From Lanius collurio (lineage: Eukaryota; Chordata; Aves; Passeriformes; Laniidae), in contig JACBWW010000028.1 of the NCBI GenBank assembly GCA_020086605.1, positions 10,401,888 through 10,465,887 of the forward strand: a DNA stretch of 64,000 nt. The letters run 5' to 3'. The number at the start of each line of letters is the position of its first letter. Position 1 is the first letter of the stretch. Shown here in pieces: positions 1-14,474 of this stretch. Both the position numbers and the translations under genes were made by a program. Below the pieces are notes generated by a model. That model was not told where the DNA came from. It saw nothing but the letters and a program-made list of their open reading frames with translations, and made no database searches.

Positions 1-894
1 CCAGCCTCTAGAATTGAAGATTGTCTATTTATTTATTAAATGGCTTAGGAAAGAGAATTAATTTTGTCTTCATTTCATTGAAAGAAACATGGGGAAAAAC
101 TGAAATATATTTAACAACAGCAGCCTGGTTCAAGTTTACCGAGCTGCAAACTGTTGGCCCTTAGGTAAGGCAAAAAGGCACCTCTGGTGGTGTGCAGTAC
201 AGCTATAACTTCTGAGGATGGGTTTGAGTCATCTTGTTTAAGGAAAATCATGTGTAAACAAGAGTACAACAATCATCTAGAAAGCTAACAAATGAAGAAA
301 AATGAATGACTGAGGTGAAGACTTGCTAGTTTGGAAAAAACAATGACATGAAAGAATAGACACTTTGAAGTAAACCTCCATAGCTGCTGAAGTTCCAGAT
401 TCTTGAAAGTGATTGTACTGCTTACAATTTTTTTTTTTATTTGGGTAAGACAGGATTAAAGAAAAAAGTACCAGATTTTGGACCCAATTAATTTTAAAAC
501 AATCAAGTTTTTGGTACTTGTATGACATACACTAGTACCACACACTGCTGCTTATGTGCTGGGGAAAATCGTTGACACTGCAAGGAAGGAAGGAAAAAAA
601 TTAAAGGAAATAAATTGCAAGAAAAACATAAAATAGGCAAAGGTAAGATTGTATTTCAAACAGAATACTTAAATCTAAGGATTCAATTAAGATTAAGAGG
701 AGGATTTTACATTTTGCACTTTAAAATAGGCTTTCCAGGGACATATTTCTGGATAGTGGCTTATACTTTTGATATGACTTTAGGAAATGAAGTGTCTTTG
801 GTTTTGTTTTTTTTAAGTCCCATATCCACATGATGGTGTCAAATATTTGCAGAGGATAAGAAGGAAGAAAAAAATCACATGCCTTGTCTTTAGA
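1..894. other. AT-rich non-coding stretch
   Basis: I see no gene here. The sequence is AT-rich, with short homopolymer runs such as a T-run near 428-438. No open frame has a recognisable domain. The first recognisable element is the CR1 that begins near 895. Confidence 0.6.
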
Positions 895-1447
895 TATGCT
901 GGTTACCCGGTGGTCAAGAAAGCCAATGGTATCCTGGCCTGTATCAGAAATGGTGTGGTCAGTATTGGTAAGGTTACATCTTGAATTCTTGTGTTCAATT
1001 CTTATCCCATCCTTACAAGGAAATATTGAGGTAATGAAGTGTGTCCAGACATGGGCAGCAGAGCTGCTAAAAGGTCTGGAGCACAGGTCTGATGAGGACC
1101 AGTTAGGGAAACTGGGGTTGTTTGGCCTGGAGAAAAGAAGTCTCAGGGGAGCCCTCATCACTTTTTACAACCATGTGAAAGGAGACAGAACAAGGAAAAA
1201 ACAGAACTTGCCCTTAAGTTGCACCAGGAAATATCTAGATTGGATATTGGAAATTATTTCTCCACTGAAAGGATGGCCAGGCATTGCTCAGAGAAATGGT
1301 GAAATCACATCCCTGGAAAAGTTCAAAAGGAATGTGGATGTGACACTTGGACACATGATGTTGTGGTGACCATGAAGGTGCTGGGTTAGTGGTTGGACTT
1401 CATGATCTGCTCCAGTCTTAGTGTTTTTATGATTCTGTGATTCTGTA
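895..1447 (+). mobile_element. CR1 LINE, 3' fragment (ORF2 C-terminus plus tail)
   Basis: This is a 5'-truncated, decayed CR1 retrotransposon in plus orientation. Translated pieces match the C-terminal part of CR1 ORF2: a KKANGILAC-like stretch near 920, then a segment near 1100-1150 reading KLGLFGLEKRSLRG, which corresponds to the family's LGLFSLEKRRLRGD block. The 3' end near 1428-1447 carries the diagnostic short tandem tail (TGATTCTGTGATTCTGT). A small internal deletion is likely near 965-975, because the frame jumps relative to the family. Stops and substitutions show it is an old, inactive copy. The open frames on either strand here are remnants or shadows of this element, not host genes. 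Confidence 0.9.
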
Positions 1448-2934
1448 AATCTGGAGAAAGTAAAAGTTGATGTTGTAAATGAGAGAGTTAAAAAACTTGA
1501 CATGACAGAGTGAGTTTGCTTAATATTTCTTCCTCCCCTTCCACTATTGCTGCCCGGGTGAATCTACACTAAATCTGCTGACAGCATTTCCGCATTTGAA
1601 TGCAGTGACAAGTGAGGCCAAAGTCAGTGACATGGAGAAAGCCCAGTCTCTGACTGGCATACATGCTGACAGCCTGGAATCACACAACTTTTCCTTAATC
1701 CTGCACAGACTATCTGCCTCTCCCTCAATCTTTTAAATACATTCCCCTTGGCTGAGTCCTTTATCAACAAATATACAGATATGTAGTCATTGTTTGCCAT
1801 TTTTTCAGTCAGCTCTTAAGAAGGCTGTTAGATGCCAGGTGGCACAAATCAGGAGAGGTCACCAATAGGACAAAATTTAGGTAGTTTGTAGCATAGAGTG
1901 GGTGAAAGAGGAATATTTTTAATTGAATTCTGTAGTTATTTCTTTATTATTCACAATTAGTCTCAAATCCATCTCTACACTACAGATGTAATAATTTGCT
2001 TGGAATCATAAGATAGCAGAAGCCTAGATACAATGTCCTTTTCCTAAATCCCTTTATTTTAGTGGAAGCAGATGCAAGAACTGACATACCTTGTTTCAGT
2101 CTGGTTCTTCTGCATTTTTATTGCTTCTGTAAGGAATTATTCAAGGAAAGAGGTATCAGCCAGAGTCAGTTTGGTACCAACACTTATACAAGACAGCTTG
2201 GTGACATCTCTTCCTCCCTGCTTCTTTTCCTTCCATCCCTATCTAGCCCTATCAACCCTTCCTCAGGCCTGCTTTTCTGCTATTGTCAGGTGTTATCCAT
2301 TCCTCCTGATAGGCTTTCTCCCTGGGGTTCCTAGGTTCCTAATAATTTTGTTAGTCTTTCCAGAACAGCCTTCTTCCTTTGCTTTTATTAAAATTGAATT
2401 GTTCTCTTTTTTTTCAATCTGCCTATGCCTAATAAGATGCACTGAGAGTAAAAATGACAGCTTTCCTTATTCTGTGTCTGAAGGTATCACATGTACCAAA
2501 AGAGGAAGACAGTTTTGTATCTTTGCATTAACAAATTTATACAGAAATGTCAATTTTCCCTTTCTGACAAAGAAATAATCTTCCAAAGTTGAGCTGCAAA
2601 GTTCTAGCCCTTTTTCAAAATTTAGCACTCTTATTTAAAAACTGTCAGATTATTTAATATGAAGCAACCTTTTCTCACACAGACTGACTTTGAGTAAAAC
2701 TGAAATGCATTAGCTGGGGAGGGAGATTGAATAGTAATGGCACCTTGCACAAACACACAGGTCACAACACTTTGGCATCACTAGCATGTTTCACTAGCAT
2801 GAAAAGAATTTCTCATGAGTTAAAAAAAAGGCATTTTCCTTGTAAATGCTAACAGCTAAAATAACATAGCATAAATTCCAAGCCAGATTAAAATATATCA
2901 ACCTTCAAAATCATCAAAGATATAAAACTCAACC

Positions 2935-2964
2935 AAAAAAAGAAAAAAAAAAAAAGAAAGAAAA
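2935..2964. repeat. A-rich low-complexity tract
   Basis: An almost pure adenine run interrupted by single guanines. It has no flanking retroposed sequence that I can recognise, so it is called simple low complexity. Confidence 0.8.
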
Positions 2965-5900
2965 TGCAATTCCAAAGTAAAACAAGAAGTCTTTAAACAA
3001 CAATAAAATAACTAAATTAACACTCACATAGAGAAGTATGTACTGACTAGTCATACAAAATTAACATGTATCCAGGTCTCATTCTCCAGTTTATCTACTC
3101 AAATGCTTCATTTACTTAATATTAAGGAGATATTATCACTGGACCTCATGTTCCCAGAAATAAAGTTGGAAAGAAGAAAGGAATTGGCTTATTTTCTTTT
3201 CTGGTGCATTACAGAACAAGATGCAGATGCTGTCATCAGATGTATATAACCTTTTTAAAGGGTAAGAAGATCTGCTTCAGTATAGTATTTAATGAATCCC
3301 AAGTAACATCACCCCAGGTATGCAGTGTAAGATGCACATTGCATTTTTATTTTACTTGGACTGCTGACAAGACCTGCTAGAAATGTGAGTAAGGCAGAAT
3401 AAAACCCATTTGCTATGAGAAGGTGGCATGCTTATGAAGGATACTGGACAGTAAATACAAGTCTACGTGAGAAAATAATTGCTATACATTTAGCGGGTTT
3501 TATTTCTTTATATGCTAAGTAGTCTTTTGACCTTTTCACTAAAGCAGTTACTAGTTATAATCATTAAGGATTAGATTGCTGCTCCTCTCACCGTTTTTAT
3601 TTAAGGTTTCTATGTCTGTACAACTTGAACTTCAGAGAATTAATTTCTTTTCTATCTTACACTAATACCTTTATGCTTGTTGGCTGTACTGCAATATACT
3701 TCATCCACAGAATAGATAACTCAAGAATTGTACAAACACTGTCAATTCAGTAGTGTTTCTGGATGAAACTACATTGAAAAACTAGGGAAACTAATTCCTC
3801 CCACCCTTCTTGAAGCACAGGAAAATAGCAGAAAAAGGCTACAGAGTCAGAATTACTCAGAAGACATATGGCCTCTTAACAGTTAGCTATTTACATATCT
3901 ATTACTTAGCTATGAGAATACCCCTATCATCAGTGTCATTGCCTCAGAAAGAAAATAAGTACACAACGTGTGTATAAATAAAGCTGTTTATAAAATGCTA
4001 GGGATACTTTTATTTTACTTAGAGGTAGGCAAGGCATGTTAGAGAAGTCCACAGAACATACTATTTTATTCACTTCATGTATTCCCTGGCTCAGAAGACT
4101 AAACAAAAAAGATCGGAGATAGAGATGTGAAAGAGTCTCCAAGAGAAGAATTTATAATTATCTTGTTTACCCTCCAGGGAACACATTTAAAAGAAACACA
4201 AATTAGAGTTTGGAGTTTTCTTATTATTGGTTTAAAAAGTAACTTTTATTGTTGTTGCCTCTATGGTATTGCATGGTATATACTTCTATGAGCTAACATT
4301 TTATGTCATAAAATACTGAATAAGACAAAGACTCCGACAGAGAATCCAAAAAAATGCACACGTGTCATACGGAAAGATTAACACACAAAAAAGAGAGCAC
4401 AATACAAAATAAAAAAATATCAGACTAAATGGAATACAGAGAACCCATTTACTTGTGGACAGTTAAAGAAAAAGCAAAAACTGCTCTTCCATTTAGTGGT
4501 ACTTGTAGATTTCTGCAAAATAAGTGTTTGATATTGCATAATTATAATGAATTTTGGTTGAAAAATAAAGAAAAGGAAGAGAACTACCAGAAACCCTGCT
4601 ATATAATCAACATGAACCCCAAAAGGCAAAATGGTGATAAACTCATATCAGATAAGTGTTTTTCAGAAATAATAAAAGTAAAACACAAGTAGGCCAAAGG
4701 AAAGGAAAAACATAATATGGTGTTCATAAAAATCCTGTGGAATATTTATATTGTCATGCTGCAGTAACTAGGAGCAAGTTAAAATGCAAGGTAAGCAATG
4801 AAAATGAACATTCAAGCTACTACTTATTTACCAATTCATTGCCACTGTTTATAAAATATTTTTCCAATGTAATTTCTTTTCCTTCTCCCCAGGAAACATC
4901 ATATTTGACTTGATGTTCTTGGGTAGTTTCTACAGGGAGCAAGATTGGGTTAGTTTGGCTTTGTTTAGCAAAGAGAAGAGGTTGAATTCTGCGGGAAGAT
5001 ACTTCTGCTCCTTCACCATGTCTCCATGCCTCCTCCCATATCAAAACACCCCTTCTATCAGTTTGTTCCAATTATTGAAGCAGTAGCGTCATGAGTCATC
5101 ATTCATCATTTCCACCTGTCTTTACCTGCTGAATTACAAAGAGTATGGACATCCACATGCAATTCAGAGTGAAATGTTACTTCTATGTTATCATGCAAAA
5201 TTCCATGGTAAAATGACACATCTTCCATGTGTGGATTACAGTGGTATTATTTTACTGGTGCAGCTGAAAAAATACTTGTTAATGCTAATGTGCTCATGTA
5301 AATAAGATCAATAAACAGATAATGACTGTGAAGTCGCCAAGATTCTCAGAAAGCCCAGCTCAGAAATCAAAATTTTAAAAATTATCTTCTGTTCCTAGAC
5401 CTGTGCATTCATTTTCTACCTTAATCCCACATGAGATGCCCCCTGATATAAAGGCTACAAATGTATAACACTCCAACTCCATCTTTGCTAGGATATCACA
5501 TCTAACACCATTAATGAAAAAATACTAGAATAAGATTATCTTGACCAAAGAAATCCTAAACATAGTGTTATAAGCCATCATTCATTATTTTATTGGAGAA
5601 AAACTGCCTGCAACTAAAGTTGTCATGCCTATGGACTTTGTACAGCTTTTCTGAGATATTCCGCTCTGATTCTCACAGTTACAGGCATTTCATGATTCAT
5701 CTCAAAGCACTGAAATATGATGTTTTTGTTCCATTAGTTATAAGCATGCATTGCCCTGCTTCCACTGTCTAATTTTTGACTAAGTGTGGAAACAATCTGG
5801 AGGGATCAAAAAGTGCCACCTGTACTTCTCAACGAAGAGCAAGTGGTGGCTGCAATTAGATGTGGAACAGGCCCTTGGTGTTGGTTGTAGAAATTAATTA

Positions 5901-6373
5901 TAATCTTGAATGCTTTACATGAACTGCAGCTTTAAGAGACAAACAAGAGCACAGAGTCTGAATGATGTGCTGTGATGGACAAAAATGAGCACTTGCAGAC
6001 AGTACCACTACTAATGCAAAAGGAACTTTTTTTTTTTGCTGTAGACTCTGGTGTTCAGGATCAGATTTAAGAAGTGTGAAAACTTCATTAATTTATTTGC
6101 TCTAGATTTTTCTGCAAAAATATTGTATTAGTTCCACATCCTTACCTTTCTGACCTCACTATGCAATAAAAAAAAAAATTATTATTTAACTTTGAAATGT
6201 ATTAAAAGTGAACTCAAAGACATTTGTAGAGCACACCTCTCTTTTTAGAGAAAATTATGATCTGTCATATATGGCAGGTTCAGGTAACCTCATTAACTCC
6301 AACAGCAGAATTATTTTTTTAAGTTTTGTGTAATTTTGTGGATATTTAATTTAGATTATTTGTTTCTCTCAGA

Positions 6374-6395
6374 CCGACCAACCAACCAACCAACC
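6374..6395. repeat. (CCAA)n microsatellite
   Basis: About five tandem CCAA tetramers, the first with a G substitution. It is short and would be a polymorphic-marker-type repeat. Confidence 0.85.
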
Positions 6396-7409
6396 CCACA
6401 ATTTTCATGTGATTCATGAAGATTTTAATTTTAGAATGTAGCTTTTATTTTGTGATGTGAAAAATGGGTTGTTCTGTAAGTGTTTCATCTTGAGGCTTAA
6501 AAGGAAAACTTTTGCTTTTGGTGTTATGTTTGTTTTGCTGCCATAGACTACCACAAAATCCAGAAAGGCAAATAACTGATGAGTCCTTGGGAAGAGCTCA
6601 GCAAGAACAGGTACTCAGATGAAAAGTTTGGCATCAAGGAAAGACTGTAAGTACAGTGTAGCACTGAGCAAAAGTGAGAAGCAGATTAGGATGAGAGAGG
6701 TAAGGAGCTGAGCTAGAGATGGTAACTCATTGCAGAAGGCTGGAGGTGATAGAGGAAGAAAGGTGTGTAATTGTAATTTGCATCACCAGGAATTGAAGAA
6801 TGTAATCTGTTATTGAGCACCCTGTCAAGTAGCTTTTATCTCCATTATGCAGGTAAGACTTAATGACTTCCAGATTTGAAAGAAACAAAAATCCTTGGTA
6901 TTGATAAGGAGAGAAATTGTATGTTCTGTCTCCTACATTTACACATTTGCATATAATTCCAATACCTGCCCTGCACAGATATTCAAGGTTTCATTTGTAA
7001 TTTTTGAGGCCAAATTCAAGCTCCAGTTAAAGGTCCTGAATTTTATTGGTAAATTGTGGAAAAAAAGTTATAAGTTTCAGATATTAAATTTCAATTTTCA
7101 GTATCATAGAAAGGCAAGGAACATAAATGCCATTTTGACCTACAAAGTATGCAAGAAGTAAATTTTACAAAATCAGCATATGACATTCACTGACACTCAA
7201 ATGAAACCTTCAGAGTTTAATAAATGTCATTGTAACTGACCTGAAAATTGGTGATTTTTTCCCTTGGATTCTGTTCACTTGATTATAAGGATGCACTGTT
7301 TGCTTTGGATGAGGTGGATTGAAAGGAGCAGCTTAGGTATTGATGAAGAAGGAAAATCAGTTGCAACTGGGTTTGTGAAAAAAAGTGTATGAGTTGTATG
7401 AAAACATCC

Positions 7410-7451
7410 CAAAAGGTTCCTTCTAAGTTCAACTTCTGTGTGATTCTATAA
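7410..7451 (+). mobile_element. Possible CR1 3'-tail remnant
   Basis: A segment of about 40 bp resembles the last bases of CR1 (GGTTCCTTCTAA...AACT, then TGTGTGATTCTAT). The sequence upstream does not align convincingly with the rest of the family, so this is either a very short or very diverged copy or chance similarity. Confidence 0.35.
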
Positions 7452-8320
7452 CACCAAAGCCTTCTAAAACACATCTCCATGTGTATATGTATAAAAATAT
7501 GTATATTTGCCTGAAAACATGTATATATGCATAGAATACCTGCCTGCTGCTTAGTCATTTGATTATAATCAGATTCAAAACTAGCACTTTTCTGGTTTTT
7601 GAATTCATAACTTGGCTTTCTAACACTTGTGGGAGAGAAGGTCAAAGCATGGTTTCAGTAGGACAGACTACTCGGTTTTCTCATGTATATGTATCTCAGT
7701 CATGAATAAAGATGTATATTGCCTCTGATGTTCTCCTGATTTAATTTATCAGAACTATTGACTTTTTTACCTTTCTTAATTCATAATTTCTTCCCAACAG
7801 AATTGTGTGTTGTGGATAGTACCTGCAACCTTCTGGGTCAGTATGGTTAAACACAGGATTTTTATAACTATTTCATGGTGTATTTTCTCCTTGGTTCTCA
7901 TTTTTTCATAGAATAGTTTCAGCACTCATTTGTGACAAAGGTCACAGCCATTATTAATGATTTATAGGAGGAATGCTCTTCTCTATTCAGCTGAGTTTAT
8001 CCTTTTTGTTGTATTAGTAAACCATTCCAAAATTCATATAAGATGTCCCTACACAAGGAGTCTGAGAATTCTGTGGGTTTCTCATTACTGAATTACTGTT
8101 TCTTTCTCGACTTGAAATCTTTGTTCTACTTTTATATAGTAGACTTTCGGAAAGGATTGAGTATTTCTGATCTACGGTCAAAGGCCTCAAATGGACTTCT
8201 TAATTAAGAGAAGATTATGGCGTGTTTAACAGAAAAAAATTTCTAAATTTGATGACAAAATATTGAGGTAGAAGTTGGACATTTTAACAGTCAATGTGAA
8301 CTTTGTAGTGTGAAATAAAA

Positions 8321-8390
8321 CTAAATAAACCATTTTTCTTAAAATAAAATCTAAAACTAAATCTAAAACTAAAAGCTAAATAAACCATTT
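8321..8390. repeat. Local direct repeats
   Basis: The 15-mer CTAAATAAACCATTT occurs at 8321-8335 and again at 8376-8390. Between the copies lies a short array of AAAACTAAATCT-like units. This looks like replication slippage in A-rich DNA. Confidence 0.75.
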
Positions 8391-8542
8391 AATCTGAACT
8401 ACACTAGCCCTTTTGTTGCAGAGTTCTACTATATACTGTTTTTTCAGTTTAATCTTTCTATTTTTCTTCTTTAATTGTCTGTTGGCTTTATCACCTAGAG
8501 AAGTAATAAAACATTGTTTATTTTTCCACCTCTTTTGCTACA

Positions 8543-8592
8543 TAGGACATTAATAATAAGAAAATAATAGGACATTAATAATAAGAAAATTA
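8543..8592. repeat. 25-bp tandem duplication, two copies
   Basis: The unit starting TAGGACATTAATAATAAG is present twice head to tail with a period of 25. The copies differ at only one or two bases near the end of the second, which suggests a recent slippage or duplication event. Confidence 0.85.
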
Positions 8593-11457
8593 TTGCATAT
8601 AGTTTTCAGTGTGTGTATCATTTACAGTTACATTTTAGAATTCCAAATACTAATCAAAGATAAACCCTGTAAAGGAAATTTAAATGAAAATTTTTTAGGA
8701 TGTGGAATGGGGCAAATGATTACCACAGGCTTCTCAGATAAACCTCTTTCAAATGTCTGTCCATAGATTGAGAATTCACTCTTTGCTGCACTTTACATTC
8801 TTAGGCCTATAAATGTTTTATGACCTCCTTCGATGAGCACTTGCAGGCGCTCACAGCCAGAAGGAGGTAATGCAAAATTGATCTGTGTAATAAAACTGCT
8901 GAGCCAAGCAGACATCTCAGATTTACGGTGATTGTGCTTTGGTGATTCAGCTGGCCTTCATGGAAATATTATTTGCAGAAAGTCTATCGGTTAAATGTGA
9001 ATTTTTAACACACTGTTATAACTTTTGCAGTTTTCAGTACCTTGCCTGTGAGGTATCAAGTCTGGGATATTATTGGAAACTTTTTATAATGATGTTTTCG
9101 AGATTCAAATTGGCTCAAAGCAACACCATCACCAAGCAGTGGGATAGATATAATGTCATGGTGACATTTTAAATTTCTGTAAACTCTTCCACTTCCAGGT
9201 ACCAGATTAGCATTAATAAGATAGAGATGTATAGTAGCTAAAAACTGTTCTAACAAGGTTGAGCCTGATTATGTTGATTTTGAACATTATCTCATTTCTC
9301 TAATGAGAAAATGAACCAGATTATTTTTACATCTTATTTAATAATTGAAATAAAACCCTGGAATTAGCACTAGGAAACCCATGATTGTTCTTGCATCTAA
9401 TTTTCTATCTTTTAAATGTCCAATGCTACAGAACTTTTACCATAAACTGCATTTGATGCCCCGTAAGATTTGTCTAAACAGTTTCCAATTACTAATGCTA
9501 GATAAAATACTCACTTATATAAAATAGATAATGGTATGTATAAAGTTACATATACATGCTTGGAATGCTCTGTATAATATTTTTATACAGACTTTAGAAG
9601 GAAGTTTATCCAAAAAATCCCAAAAACCTGCTATGAAAAATTAAAGTTTGTTACAAGCATGAATTTTATTATTTGAGTGTAATAGTGATTTTTTGCTCTA
9701 AGAACTTAACAAAATTCTATAGTCTATGTTTAAATTCATGTTTTGGGTGGTTTTTTAAATTTATTTATCTGTTTGTTTTTAATCAACTGAATGCAGACAA
9801 AAAATATTACAAAAAAAGGAATGGGCTTTGTGCAACATTTTGTGCTATTTTATAAATCTTCTCTCAGTCACATAAATCTTGATGTAGAAGTAGACTGCTG
9901 GTTGGAATGCTGACAAAGCCATAGGCTGCAGAAGAATTCTTAGACAATGAAGGTTTATGATCTTGTTAATCATGAAGTTTTCACTGCAGTGTTATATCAG
10001 AATTTCATTAAAAGGTTAACTTCACTGTGGTTAAAATTCTAATCTTACACTCCCTGAAAGGCAGTAATATCAATTAAATTCTAAACTTCATTTTTGCAGA
10101 ATGGAGTTTTGAGACATCGAGTCCCAAAAGTTATCATGTTTATTTTTTGTGGAAACAAAAGAAACTTACTTTTGAAAGGTGTGTTGAGGACATTAAGTAA
10201 ATGTGACATCTCTACTTATTATTCTGTTTCCAAGCAAGCTCTTACTGAGTAGGGCTTGGATTCAGAGGTCATAGCTCTCAACTGCTAAAAATTACCATTC
10301 TTGTTTTGATTATATTGTTGGTCACTTTTGTCCTTTCACCTGACTGTATAGAGCAGTCATTGTACCAAAATTAAATGCTTCGAGCTGAATCAGTCACTCA
10401 ACAAAGCCATGCCAGAGGATGAACAAGGAAAATCTTAAGTAGTGGTAAAGATGTATGTAAGGACATCAGAACAAGACAGAGAATCAAAAATGATGTACAA
10501 GGTAGTAATCTTGTAGCAGGAGTCAGCAACAAATGGGTCAGTTTTCATGTTTGCTTTGGTGTTTGTTCATGTTATCTACTCTAATACTGATGCTACTAAA
10601 CAGTAGATTCAAGACGGTGTTGTTTTGGGGTTTTTTTCTTACAGTTTATATTTGTATACTTAAAATGATTTAGTAAGTTTATTTTTGTAGGGCACTGAGA
10701 ATGAGCTGGGAAGATGACAAGTATATAGAGAGAAAAGTTTAAAACAAAGAGTTCTCTGACAGCCTTGGGTGAAAAAAAACCCCAACCAAATAAGTTCATT
10801 ATGTTAGTAAATCTTCTACATAATACATGTGAACTTTTAAAATGTCACTCGAGTCCCACTATATTCCTCAGACAATCACACATATATTTTAAATTGTCCA
10901 AAGAAAATTAGCTGCTATTTCTCTCATTAATCTATTTTCACAAAGTACCTAGGACTATAATAGGCCCCTGAAAAACTGATTTATCAAGACTGTAAGTTTT
11001 TCATGCTTCTGATCTATTTTTTTTTCCCCAAATAAATGAAGGTTTTCTTAATGGGAAAACTTTAAAAATGAGAGATGACTGTGTTATACAAGAACATTTG
11101 GTTCACATATGTAATTACTGATTAAGATTTTTAATGATGATAAATTTGAGGTATAATGTTTCAGAGTTCAATGTAAGTTCTAAATAGATGTTTTTTCATC
11201 ATAATATGCATAGGATAGAGAAAGAACCTTGGAATACTTTTACTCAAGTTTTTCCCACTTCCATATGATTTTCTCATTGTCCCTGGAAAGTATAGAATCT
11301 TAGACTTTGAGAAAACTTAGATTTACTTCAGATTTCAAACCTTTACAGACGTAAGTGTATTTTAAATTACTGTTATTTGTACTTAAGAGTTGTCTCCTTT
11401 GAGAAGAAACAATGCATATTGAACCATTTCCTGAACTTTGAACACTAGTACCTGCAG

Positions 11458-11537
11458 GTCATATATGATATATATATGATATATGTATAATATATATATG
11501 TATCTGTATATATATACATGTATCTGCATATATATTT
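11458..11537. repeat. AT-rich (TA/ATATGTAT)n microsatellite
   Basis: An irregular array of TATATA, ATATGTAT and GTATCTG units over about 80 bp. The open frame rich in I, Y and M across it is a low-complexity artefact. Confidence 0.8.
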
Positions 11538-14474
11538 ATTTGTTTTTCACTCAAATCTTAATTCTTGTCAGTGGCCATTTTAAAGTACAGCAGAAACTGA
11601 GAGGGCATTTCTGGAAAGAATACACTGCTTTATCATGTAGCAGTTTGAGGAGAACAACTATTATTTTTACAGGACCAGCTTCTGATTTCAGGAAATAAGG
11701 TTATTAGTACTTTATAAGCTGTCAAACACCAAAATTAGGGTTCATTGAGTGAGGTTTTTTATTTTATATCTTTTGCATACTGGTGCTCCTGTGCAGACTT
11801 CAAGTAGTCAGTCAATAATAAGCAACACTTTTGAAGAGTACCTGGTAGTAGAAAATACCTATATTGGCCCAAAGAGAATTTGAGGAATGCTGAAGCTTTT
11901 GGGTTAAGATTCAGTACCAAATTGCACAATATTAATTCATAAGATGGTGAATTAAATAAAGTTTTCAATCAAAACAAGCTCTCAGCTTTTTCTCCCCTGT
12001 AACAATAACATAATTTTCCTTTTCACCAATGATGGATTTAAGGCAAGAAGTAAGAATCTCAGGTTAATTTACCACTTAGTTTCAAGATTTTTTGCCTGTT
12101 TATATACATTTTATGAGGTAAAAGTGCTTTTTTTTTTTTCTGTGTGTATTATATAATAAACATATTTCAGCAGATATGAAATCATTGGACATTTAAGTAT
12201 TTGCAGAAAACAAAATGCTGGTACTGTATTGATTTTTATGGGCTTTGATATCTTTTTAATATAAAAGAACATGCAGATAAGTTTTATAAATAGAAATTTA
12301 CAAAATATCTTCCAAGAAAATCTCAGCCTTGTGAATAGTTATGTATTGACAACTGAACATACTAATAGTTTTATATTGTTATTTAGGAAAAAACAAAAGA
12401 CAATTTCTTTGTTTTTTATAAGCACTGGTTTGTGGGAAAGAGTAAGGAGTAGAATGGATGATTTAAAGTATTTATAGGGAACAACAGTGCTAATTTCATT
12501 CTCAAAAACTACAGAGGACAAAGGAACCTGAGGATTTATCACTCAGCTATTGGTCAGAAAAGGGAGGTGGCAGGATATGAATATTTCCTTTAGAAAATAT
12601 ACTTGCCATGGATGTGGGAAAGAATGGAGGAAACACTTAGCTGTGCTATTTCCAAGGAGTTTGACAGAAAGCAAGCCTTATTTGGTATTCAATTTGTTTA
12701 GGTTTAGTCTAGTTTGAATGCCCCTCACTACTTTTTGTTTAAAGAAGTCTCTGTACTTGAAAAAATTAAAGAAATTTTCATTTTTAAGGATAGGATTCTT
12801 CTCTGTATTAGACTTCTCCCAGTGCCCTGTTTCCACAAGTTATAGATAAGGTGAGTAATTCAGGATACACGGAGGAAATTTCCTGAAACTGTAGTTCTCA
12901 AGCTTTATAGATAGCTTAGCTTGACTTGAGTGAAACAAAGTCCATCAGATTGGATATGTTTCTCCTTTCTCATTATAACTCTCATTATGAAAAAAAAGAT
13001 AATTTCTTATAGAACTATAGCTACTGACTTAATTTTCTTCACATCTTCTCACCATGTTCTTAAATTAAATTTTTGTGGGTTGTTTTATTGATTTCAGTAT
13101 ATTTCCCCCCTCAGCAATATATTTTATAAAAATAAACTATTAAAAAAAACCCACTAAGATCCTTGATTTTCAATACTAAACTGATACATCAGTGTATCCT
13201 GTTTGTGAGGATCAATAGTTTTTTAGCATCCAGCTAAAAGCACGATTAAGATGCCTCTCACAGAAAGACTTACAAGTTAGGTGTAGTATGGAATACAACC
13301 ATTAAACAAAAAGAAAGTTTACTCTCCATGCTTAGTGATTTTTTATCCTTTATGCCAAGGATTCAAAATTCTTTAGCATCTCATGTCAACTTGTAAATGA
13401 AATCATTCGGAACAAGTATGAGGAACACATTCATTTCACAGAGTTCACTGAAGGCAACTCATCAGAACACCTTAAGATAAGACACTTATTTTTTCTGCTA
13501 GCTATATGAAGTTTTGGTCTCTGAATTAACACTGAAAAGGTACATAAAGCTAGTGAAAATATTTTTTTTGTCTAAACCAAATTAATTTTATTTCATAAAA
13601 ATGGACACCCCTTTCCAATACACTAACATTGATTTTAGAGAGCCAATATCTACATGTGTGTAGACCAGCAGACCAGAGACTTTTTAAAATAAAGAGAAAA
13701 AATCTTATTGTTTGAAAAATGGTTTAAATTGGTTTAGAAAAAAATTCTTTATTAACAAATATCTCAATGTTTTATTATTATTTTCTGAAACCATCTGCAG
13801 AGTTAAACTTCCCCTAAGACTTTCCTTCCTTCCTGCAGCTTAAAATTTCTGATGCAATTTCATTTAAAAAATCTGAGTCCACATGTCAGCTAAAATTCTT
13901 ATAAAAGGCTAATCTAGTACATTTTTCTACACAGATGATTATAATTAAGTGTTATGAAAACAGTGTCATAAATTATAAAGGAAATGAAATCGTAAATTAT
14001 TTTAAGGATGAAATCACAGATCTTTAACATATCAGTCTTGAAAAAAACGTTCAAGTTGATCTTTAATAAATTTTGCAGATAACCTTTACTGTGTAGAATG
14101 TGTTTGCCAGCTTGTAAAAGTGACATGTGAAGGGCCAACTCTGTAATCAATGTGGAGAGGTATAAGAAATTATTTTAAACCTATTTAGAGTTCTCTTAAA
14201 TAACTTTCTGATTTGGTATTTTTTGGCTTTCAATGTTCTTTGTTCTTGACGGCTCCTTTACGTCAGCTTGTTAAAATTTTTTGAGTTCTTTGAAATTTAA
14301 GACACACCACTAACATAGCACAGCGGATTTAAAAATTCCCCTGTAAGTCATCAATGGACTGACAAGAGAACTTCTCATTTTTCCTCATGACTGAAAGAAC
14401 GCAGACAATTATGTTTGTGTACTTACCAATGGTAAAATTGCTATAGAACAGTTGAAGGATGACCAGCTGTAAGA

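Larger units (their letters stand above)
1448..7409. other. AT-rich non-coding stretch with minor simple repeats
   Basis: No gene or transposon is recognisable. It contains an A-rich tract at about 2935-2964 and a CCAA repeat at about 6374-6395. A strong splice-acceptor-like site at 4871-4892 is followed by a 63-codon open stretch; this is discussed as a weak exon candidate in the findings. The other open frames are short and domain-free. Confidence 0.5.

Noticed and set aside
721..1161. 146-codon minus-strand frame
   Set aside because: Much of it overlaps the CR1 fragment in antisense, and it shows no domain.
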